64,000 nt of DNA, taken from NCBI GenBank assembly GCA_002205965.3, contig NADL03000665.1, positions 992,001-1,056,000 on the forward strand, given 5' to 3'. The stretch comes from Kappaphycus alvarezii (lineage: Eukaryota > Rhodophyta > Florideophyceae > Gigartinales > Solieriaceae). A model generated the notes under the pieces. The model was not told the DNA's origin and made no database searches. It saw only the letters and a list, made by a program, of their open reading frames with translations. The translations under genes were made by a program, and so were the position numbers. Position 1 is the stretch's first letter, and the number at the start of each line of letters is the position of its first letter. Shown piece after piece: positions 58,197 to 64,000 of this stretch.

Positions 58197-58628
58197 GTGA
58201 TGGAGCTTGCTGTAGACAGATATTTAACGAACGGTGTCAAGCTGTTCGATCCAGATCGCGTGGTAATGATTATCGAAATGACATGTGTGGGGAGCGACAA
58301 TAATACAGACGGTGGACGGCTGGAAGAAAAGACCACAGGAGACTCATTCCAGAGAGGCATCATCGTGAGAGAAGCCTTGACACGCCATTCTTGCATGTTC
58401 TGTCCGTTGGAGCGTGTCCATAGCGGCGTACAGAAGATTTCGTCTGCGAGAAATTCAGCCCTGTCCTACATGGAGCGATCCAGTGTCTTCCCTTGTAAAA
58501 CTTTCCAGCACCGCTTGAACGAATACAATATTGCGGTCAGTCGTGCTCGTGCTAATTCTGTTGTGCAGCTCGGCTGTTACGCAATGTTACAAAGTATTCT
58601 ACAATCACCACTTTTAGTACGAGCGTGA
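58197..58628 (+). pseudogene. Possible C-terminal remnant of a superfamily 1 helicase
   Basis: The 143-codon frame ends with FQHRLNEYNIAVSRARANSV VQLG-like sequence. R-x-N-x-A-x-SRAR is the form of helicase motif VI in superfamily 1B (UPF1-like) enzymes, where it is followed by a hydrophobic strand and a Gly, as here, and then the C-terminus within 20-60 residues, also as here. The preceding 100 residues do not show motif V or the TVDSFQG-type motif at the expected distance, so either they have decayed or the match is chance. No ATP-binding motif was found in the frames upstream (57.4-58.1 kb). It could be a helicase from a host gene or from a transposon. Confidence 0.3.
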
Positions 58629-58639
58629 GGATTGTGGAG

Positions 58640-59580
58640 AACGAATGGGACAGGATTTGATTGAGATTTGCCAAAGCAGTGCACGCTAGCTGAGGCAACG
58701 GACGGTAACTTCTACGTTGCTTGATAACTCAATGTGAATTCCTGCCGACAGGAAGCAGACGTGAAGGAGAGGGGCTATCTTTAAATGCAGAATCCGTGCC
58801 ACCGTGTAGGAGCGCGGCTTGACTGCAACTGCGTTGTGACAAGCCATTACAGTTAGGTCTTGTAATGTAAAGGGATTCTCTTTCGACTTCTCAAAAGGGG
58901 TTGCACGGGGATTTGGCTCAGATATCTAGCTAGAATACCGTACACGACATTTAGCAGCAAACATAGAGTAACTCGTTGAAGGGGTTTGATGTACGGTACA
59001 GTACTTATGTAGTATATAACCGACCACATCTTCCATCCATGCATGAAAATAACCCCAAAACTTTTCTCTTTTGTAGCCCATGGCAACCGTCCGCGAGACG
59101 CTTGTGACCTGAAACAATAGTGCGAAGGATGCGTGCTTAGACCTTTGGAGTGCTTACGTTGTGGCCCACAGATATCGTCCGTCCGACGCTTGCGACCCGC
59201 AGTACTTGTACAGAGGAGCCCAGACAAGGGCTAAGCATTTACTTCGGGCCAAGGTCCGTATTGCAGGATAGACTGGTCCCGTCTTGGATAGAGATAGTTA
59301 CGTCTACCGTAGTGGAGGCAAAAAGAGGGCTTGAGAAGATAATTTTTCAAGAAAGGGAAAGGACTACTGAAATACTCTCAACTTGCATTCTGAGATTATT
59401 CTTGGAAAGTTCGCCATTGTGGGATTCATTACTCTGTCTTAAATGTAGGCGACCATTCTCGATGATGCCGCGAAGCAAAGACTGACTCATCGGCTTCGCT
59501 AAACTGTCTCTGGCTCTTTTGGAGCTGCAAAGAAATCTTATCTCAGGGATGAGCATGAGTCGACATATTTTCAGAGCAGG
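58640..59580. other. Intergenic with a copy of the repeat-tail second block
   Basis: At 59011-59070 the sequence TATAACCGACCACATCTTCC continues to AAAATAACCCCAAAACTTTTC, matching the block at 1912-1960. The frame at 58853-59227 (-) passes through this repeat and is not a gene. Confidence 0.5.
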
Positions 59581-59587
59581 CAATTGT

Positions 59588-59645
59588 AGGTGATTTAATA
59601 TTTGAAAGATATGGTCGTATGGCCCGGAATATCTTACAGGGTGCA
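59588..59645 (-). repeat. Repeat-tail second block, minus orientation
   Basis: GATTTAATATTTGAAAGATA followed by TGGTCG and GGCCCGGAATATCTTACAGG. Same block as at 62970-63037 and 63366-63434, and on the other strand at 48530-48592. Confidence 0.7.
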
Positions 59646-59832
59646 GCAACGTTATCTATGTAGCATCATGTGCTTCTCCGATGTGCCTGATCCTTTACTA
59701 ATGAATGAATATTTACTCTTTACTAATCTTGAGTGTACACCGACTGACCGACTATTCAGTTAAGAGCTAACTTGATGGACCACATCGGTCACGTGCAGTG
59801 GGGCCCGCGATATGATGGCCATTGCCACCGAC

Positions 59833-60235
59833 CGTCCCATCCTTCCTCACCTCCCCCATCCTCAAGGGGCACCCACGTCGCCTCGCCTTGCGATGGTTCC
59901 TACAATGGTTCCCACATCACCCAGTACCTACGACACCGCCCCACAGAACTGCTACCAGGACCATGGAACTCCTCCGGAACAACACCATTACCGACAACCA
60001 ACTTAAACGATTACGACACGCCACCAATGTACTATACACTCAGCGCTAGCGGCCATTTCATTGCCTCTCTCCTGTCGCTGGCCCCAGACGGCGGCTAAGA
60101 TACACACCAAAGTCCAACCGAACAAGATTCTCCGCATGCATTACAGTATTTCTCCTGCAATAATACCCTGACAACATAGCCCACTAGTCGGCTTATATTA
60201 GTCAGGAGTTTTAAATAAATGTTCACCACACCGAC
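59833..60235. mobile_element. 403-bp insertion inside LINE family 1, possible 6-bp target duplication
   Basis: In the 34.3-kb copy the tail word GATGGCCA is followed within about 10 bp by GAGGACCACAG. Here about 400 bp separate them. The sequence ACCGAC stands at both edges (59827-59832 and 60230-60235). The insert is C-rich on + (CCCATCCTTCCTCACCTCCC) with an open plus frame to 60098 but no known domain. The 41.4-kb tail also lacks it. Confidence 0.55.
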
Positions 60236-62955
60236 GACCACAAAGTGCAACTGATACTCTGGTAGATGCGTGTGCGAATCGTAGCGTCCGAGGTGTGGCA
60301 ATTCGTGGCTACACGTGGCACAAACTCTTCGATAAATAATGCGGTATCCGGAGAAGGGGCAACGCGGGGGTGGAAAACCAGAGTCTGGAATCGGAAACCT
60401 GAGTCGCGGGAGGGCAGAGAGGGGGGGACCAGGCGCCTTGACAGCTTGTGCTGTAGGTCCTGGATCTTGCGGTGGTGCGTGAGGGCGGCAGCCCCACCGG
60501 CGACTTGCGTCGCTTTGGTGATGGAGGTCTGCTTGAACGGTGACGTGACGGCGACGTCACATGCAATGGGTCGGTCTGGTAGGTCAGCTTCAGTGTCACA
60601 TGGGGGATGCACGAGGAGAATGTCACCGGGCCTGTAGTCCGTCCCGGGGAGGAGATTCTCAGCTTCGAACACGTAGTCAAGACCGGCGGCGCGGAACACG
60701 TGCCACGCGAACACATTGCGAACGGAGTTGTGGCGGTGAATGCGCCCAAACTCTGAGACGCAGCGGTCGGCGGCATGGTCACCGTGGACATCCATGTCTT
60801 GCTGGCAGTGGTGGCATTTCAATGGCACCGAGTCTGTGTAGACTGGGAGACCGAGGTGCCTGCGCAGCATGATGCTCCAGTGTGCTGATGACACCTTCGA
60901 CGCAGTGCTGGGGTGGGCTCATAGGAACGCCGCCGCACAGGTGTTACGGAAGGCCAAGCCTCGAATCCGGCGACGTGTGTACGTGTCGGAATGGCAGCTA
61001 GGATGAGGCACTCTCTTCCATAATTCATCCTCCCAAAACTCCTTTGTCCTGGCTTCTTGCTGCGCCCGATTTAGATGAGATTGCAGGTTGACGGGCATGG
61101 CAGCAAGGGAGGCGGGTTCAAAGGGTCCTAGGTCGGTGGCAAACGGGTCACCTTGGATCTGTCGGACGAAATCGCGCAGGGGCCGGCGTGCCTGGTTGAC
61201 GAGGAAGTATCGATCGCCCGGTGCCTGCTTCCCAAGCACGGCGACGGAGCTGGGTGTTGCATAGTCTGCGGTGCGTGAGCGGGCGGGGGCAGCGTCCAGA
61301 ATGCTGGCGGCGACAGCCGCGTGCAGTACAGGGCCAATCCTGAAGAACCAGTGCCCCCCGAGACGGAGGGGGAGACAAGCTTGTTCCCAGGCGTCGTCGG
61401 TGAGGGGGGCATTATGCAGCGTGCCGTAGGCGGCTCGCTGCAGGGAGTCGAACTCCCCTGCTGGCTCCGCGGCGTGCTGAGGGTGAGCAAGCCGAAACAC
61501 GTGAAGCACCCGGCATGCGGATGCACATAAGCGATGCATGTGGAAGCGGGCCCTGAAGGTCTTGGACCCCTTCCAGCAGCGCCAGGGTGCGACGGCACCC
61601 CTCTACCTTGCTGCGTAAGAATGTTTTCGTGAAGGCAGCGTTACCCAACGGGGCCCCGAGGAGCTCGTAACCGTCGCCGGCGCATTCTGCAAGCGGGAAC
61701 TCGGCCAGGAAAGCAGCGCGGTCAGCTGGCGAAGTGTGCGGCCAGGAGATGCGTGTCTTGCGAGGGTTAATAAACAGACCGTAAGACGGACCGTAGAGCG
61801 CGAGGGACCGTAGTGCTCGCCGTAGGCCCTCAAGTGACCCAATTATTGTACCGTCGTCGGCGTACCACTGATGTAAAATGATACCCTCCTCATCGGCGAC
61901 CCGCCTGATGAGCGGTTGAATCGTCAACGAGAACAACAGCATACTCGCAGGGATCCCTTGCTGGGTTCCCTGGGCGCTAGAAAGAATCGTCTGCTCCCGG
62001 TTTGGGACGATTAGCGGTGGTCGGGATCGACCATACACCATGTTTGCGAATCGGCCAAGTGAGGTGGCACGGGATGGCAGCATGTCGAGCATTGCTTGCC
62101 GATCGACGCAGTTGAAAGCGTTTCGGGCATCAATGAGGACGGTGGCAACGTTTGGATTCGACGACACCCTTCGCAGCATCGTGCGAACGTCATGGACGAT
62201 CGCATCCATGCCTGCCTTGATGCCATCTGCAGTTTGGAAGTGGGCCAAAAATGCACAGGAGTCATCAATAGCCGACGGGAGCAGCGTCTTCGTGACCAGG
62301 CGCCGGAGGCAGAGCCGACCGCGATGGGACGGATCTTCCCAGGCTTGGGCTGCAGGGGGAGGAGGGTTGCTGCGGAGAGCAGGGGAAGAACCGAATCGGG
62401 GAGGTCTCCCTTTGCTATGCGATTGACCAGCTTCGTCAGAACTCCGATGCCAGTGACACCAGCCTCGGGGCTAAGAGCGGTGTTAACAAGCAGGTGGAAC
62501 CACCTCGAGGGCGTCCGGTCCGGACCTCTGGTGGTATCCCGCGGGATGCGATGCGCAGACTGCGCAACAGCGGCTTCCGTGAGTTGCGGAGGAGGTGGGA
62601 GGCTTTCCTCGGGAAGCGGGGCGATGGGCTGTGGCGGCGACGGGTGAAGTTCCTGCAGACGCTGGATGGTGGTAGGCGAGTTAACGTCGGCACACGGGGC
62701 ATTGTGAAGGGTCCGCATCGCCTTGCCGTAGCGGGCGTCAGCGCAGAGAGCTTCGGCTCGCCGGGAGCGTTTGACGTTGTCGGATGAAGCAGGTGTGCGA
62801 GCATTGGGGCAGTGTTCGATAACCCACTCAGCCCGGTGGTGATGGGCGATGACAGCAGCAGCCCATAGGGCGCCACATCGCATCGGACAAGCACTTTCAG
62901 TTCGGAATGCACCAGGCCACACTGTACTGCACAGTACTGTAATAGTCATTTTCAC
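60223..62955 (-). pseudogene. LINE family 1 polyprotein (RT plus endonuclease), few disruptions
   Basis: Enzyme that nicks target DNA and copies its own RNA into the nick. Read on -, the N-terminal part (62955 to about 62310) has the pre-RT and first RT segments: ALCADARYGKAMRTLHNAP, RIPRDTTRGPDRTPSRWFHL and PLQPKPGKIRPIAVGSA. The RT core follows in a second frame (about 62310-61540): TVLIDARNAFNCVDRQAML, QGTQQGIPASMLLFSLTI, HQWYADDGTIIG with the catalytic YADD, then NPRKTRISW. The first frame returns near 61.5 kb: LCASACRVLHVFRLAHP and QACLPLRLGGHW. A TGA at 60919-60921 interrupts it. The C-terminal part has a Cys/His knuckle (CHHCQQDMDVHGDHAADRC), RIHRHNSVRNVF, then the PD-(D/E)XK-like nuclease (YRPGDILL...IACDVAVTSPF). 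Thus there are two compensating frame changes (near 62.3 and 61.5 kb) and one stop. Large antisense frames here are shadows. Confidence 0.85.
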
Positions 62956-62969
62956 GAGTGGAAAAATTG

Positions 62970-63066
62970 GGGGGGGGAATGTGGGGAAATTTAATATTTG
63001 AAAGATGTGGTCGGTTGTGGCCCGGAATATCCTACATCTTGGGTTGTTTTAATCATTGAAAATAGG
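62970..63066 (-). repeat. Repeat-tail second block next to the LINE 5' edge
   Basis: A G run, then GTGGGGAAATTTAATATTTG, AAAGATGTGGTCGGTTGTGG and CCCGGAATATCCTACA, followed by the GGGTTGTTTTAATCATTGAA word also found at 639 and 47621. Confidence 0.7.
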
Positions 63067-63360
63067 CCAGCCTCATCTGTATGAGGACAAACCTCTTTAT
63101 CATACAAAAATGTGTAGTAACTAAATTTTTGTGGCCCGTAAATATTTACTAAAACATATACTCTAAAATATATAGAATTACAGTAAAGAGGTGCTCAGTG
63201 GCTTCAACTCTACTCCACCTCGGTTAAAGCACTCACCTGCTGAACAAAATGTTGCAAATTGGCTCTAAAAGCGAAGGTTGTCAAGAGCAGATAAGTGTTC
63301 ATATCCTGACTAGCGCTAAAATTACCGAAAAAGTTTGTTTCAATCGAGCTTCACTACAGT
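63060..63360 (+). repeat. Direct repeat unit 1, about 300 bp
   Basis: Shares an ordered series of words with 63655-63975: TCATACAAA, GGCCCGTAAATATTTA, ATACTCTA, CAGTAAA, TTGCTCA/GTGCTCA, TAAAGCA, ATGTTGCAAAT and ATCGAGC.TCACTAC. Identity is about 70% by eye. AT-rich, no coding. Confidence 0.75.
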
Positions 63361-63365
63361 TGAAA

Positions 63366-63522
63366 GGGGAAAATGTGGGGTGATTTAATATTTGAAAAAT
63401 ATGGTCGGTTGTGGCCCGGAATATCCTACAGGGTGCCAAGTAATGAAATTACCCTAAAAAGCCGGCTCGAGGCTCCCCAGCAGACAGGCTGCCTTGGATA
63501 TTACTGCGGCGGCAGCGTGCCG
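63366..63522 (-). repeat. Composite repeat tail, copy 3
   Basis: On the - strand: GGCACGCTGCCGCCGCAGTA, ATCCAAGGCAGCCTGTCTGC, GAGCCGGC, a linker, CCTGTAGGATATTCCGGGCC and ACAACCGACCATATT...AAATCACCCC. It has both blocks of the 48.4-kb tail in the same order and sits between the two direct repeat units. Confidence 0.7.
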
Positions 63523-63594
63523 CTTGAGTAGAGTAAAGTTTACCAAAAAAGACAGAAATAAAATTTATTTTAAAAGTTAGCGCTAAAGTTTGGC

Positions 63595-63667
63595 TTCATA
63601 TGAGGACAATGGTCCTATACCGTAGACACTAGCTAGTGTCCATCCACCGGAGCACTGTTCTCATATG
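63595..63667. repeat. Inverted repeat with inner palindrome
   Basis: Outer arms TTCATATGAGGACAATG and the complement of CACTGTTCTCATATGAA have two mismatches in 17. Inside lies GACACTAGCTAGTGTC (63625-63640), a perfect 16-bp palindrome. It starts the second direct repeat unit. Confidence 0.75.
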
Positions 63668-63975
63668 AAAACAAAGCTCTTTGTCATACAAATAGTTGCA
63701 GTGAGGAGATTAAATTTATTTGGGGCCCGTAAATATTTAATGGAAAGATACTCTAGAAAAATAAAATTTCAGTAAACAGTTGCTCAAAAGCTTAAAACTT
63801 TACATAACTTTGGCTAAAGCATCCACCTAGAGGTACTGAAAAGGTAAGATGTTGCAAATAAGCACAAAAATCAAAGTTTATAAAGTCGCAAAAAGCGAGG
63901 CGCACCCTTAGCTACGTTTAAATCACCGAAATTTTGCTTCCATCGAGCGTCACTACTGTTAAAGGTATAGATTAG
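63655..63975 (+). repeat. Direct repeat unit 2, about 320 bp
   Basis: Second copy of the 63060-63360 unit in the same orientation, separated by the composite tail and the inverted repeat. The window ends just after it. Confidence 0.75.
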
Positions 63976-64000
63976 TACAAAAAATAGAAGAAAACGTTTT

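Larger units (their letters stand above)
59732..62955 (-). mobile_element. Non-LTR retrotransposon with reverse transcriptase and restriction-like endonuclease (LINE family 1)
   Basis: A long minus-strand element. Coding extends from about 62955 to 60223. A shared untranslated tail ends near 59732 with GTCACGTGCAGTGGGGCCCG and AGTTAAGAGCTAAC, also seen at 34.3 and 41.4 kb. A 403-bp segment (59833-60235) is an insertion. GC-rich and with few disruptions, it looks much younger than the LTR fossils of the AT-rich belt. The 5' end abuts a repeat-tail block at 62970, so the element is probably 5'-truncated there. No poly(A) tail or target duplication was identified. Confidence 0.8.

Noticed and set aside
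61905-61940. CTGATGAG followed by GAGAAC as a hammerhead ribozyme
   Set aside because: The helices do not pair around a proper GAAA core, and the stretch is explained as antisense of RT coding.
62096-62647. Plus-strand open frame of 183 codons, with others at 60266-60872, 61321-61530 and 62040-62426
   Set aside because: They lie antisense to the LINE RT and endonuclease coding, whose motifs are unmistakable. GC-rich coding commonly leaves such shadows.
1-64000. CRISPR arrays, rRNA genes or bacterial operons
   Set aside because: No regularly spaced repeats, no rRNA signature and no operon-like gene runs were seen.

Overview
This window is nuclear DNA of a eukaryote: a transposon graveyard with two probable host genes. 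There are no bacterial operons, ribosome binding sites or CRISPR arrays. The only frames that look like intact or nearly intact cellular genes (3593-4566 on +, 54168-55364 on -) lack visible introns and encode low-complexity, Ser/Pro/Arg-rich proteins. The element mix (Ty3/Gypsy and Ty1/Copia fossils, PIF/Harbinger and Tc1/mariner DNA transposons, non-LTR elements with a restriction-like endonuclease), together with compact intron-poor genes, would suit a florideophyte red alga of the Chondrus kind. That is a guess from gestalt, not shown by any marker gene.

Layout. 0-6.5 kb: GC-richer flank with one host-like gene (3.6-4.6 kb), clusters of GTAC-type palindromes and short repeat tails. 6.6-11.8 kb: a Gypsy fossil on + bracketed by diverged LTRs. 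12.9-14.4 kb: a second Gypsy fossil (integrase end). 17.8-23.3 kb: a Copia fossil on -. 24.2-25.3 kb: a Tc1/mariner-like transposase remnant. 27.5-28.6 kb: an old Harbinger transposase. 31.2-36.2 kb: a Gypsy fossil on -, with a 3' LINE fragment at 34.3 kb. 36.2-42.8 kb: almost featureless AT-rich DNA with a LINE tail and a tRNA-like module at 41.4-41.7 kb. 42.9-47.8 kb: a Copia fossil plus a second 3' end of the same family. 48.0-49.3 kb: two consecutive 3' ends of one RLE-type LINE family. 49.5-52.8 kb: a much better preserved Harbinger element with convergent Myb-like and DDE transposase genes and candidate terminal inverted repeats. 53.4-57 kb: the second host gene, flanked by GTAC-palindrome clusters. 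57.4-58.6 kb: weak helicase-like coding. 59.7-63.0 kb: a long, young-looking LINE on - with reverse transcriptase and endonuclease regions. 63.0-64.0 kb: a ~300-bp duplicated block with repeat tails.

How it fits together. From about 12 to 49 kb the DNA is AT-rich and its elements are heavily decayed. The two ends are GC-richer and hold the host genes, the GTAC clusters and the best preserved transposons. The two LINE families appear to have seeded short 5'-truncated tails elsewhere in the window (34.3, 41.4 kb for one; 1.8, 6.2, 63.5 kb for the other). I found no convincing new multi-gene system. The most interesting structures are the convergent two-gene Harbinger element, the shared LINE tails, the GTAC-palindrome clusters and a set of perfect or near-perfect hairpins.
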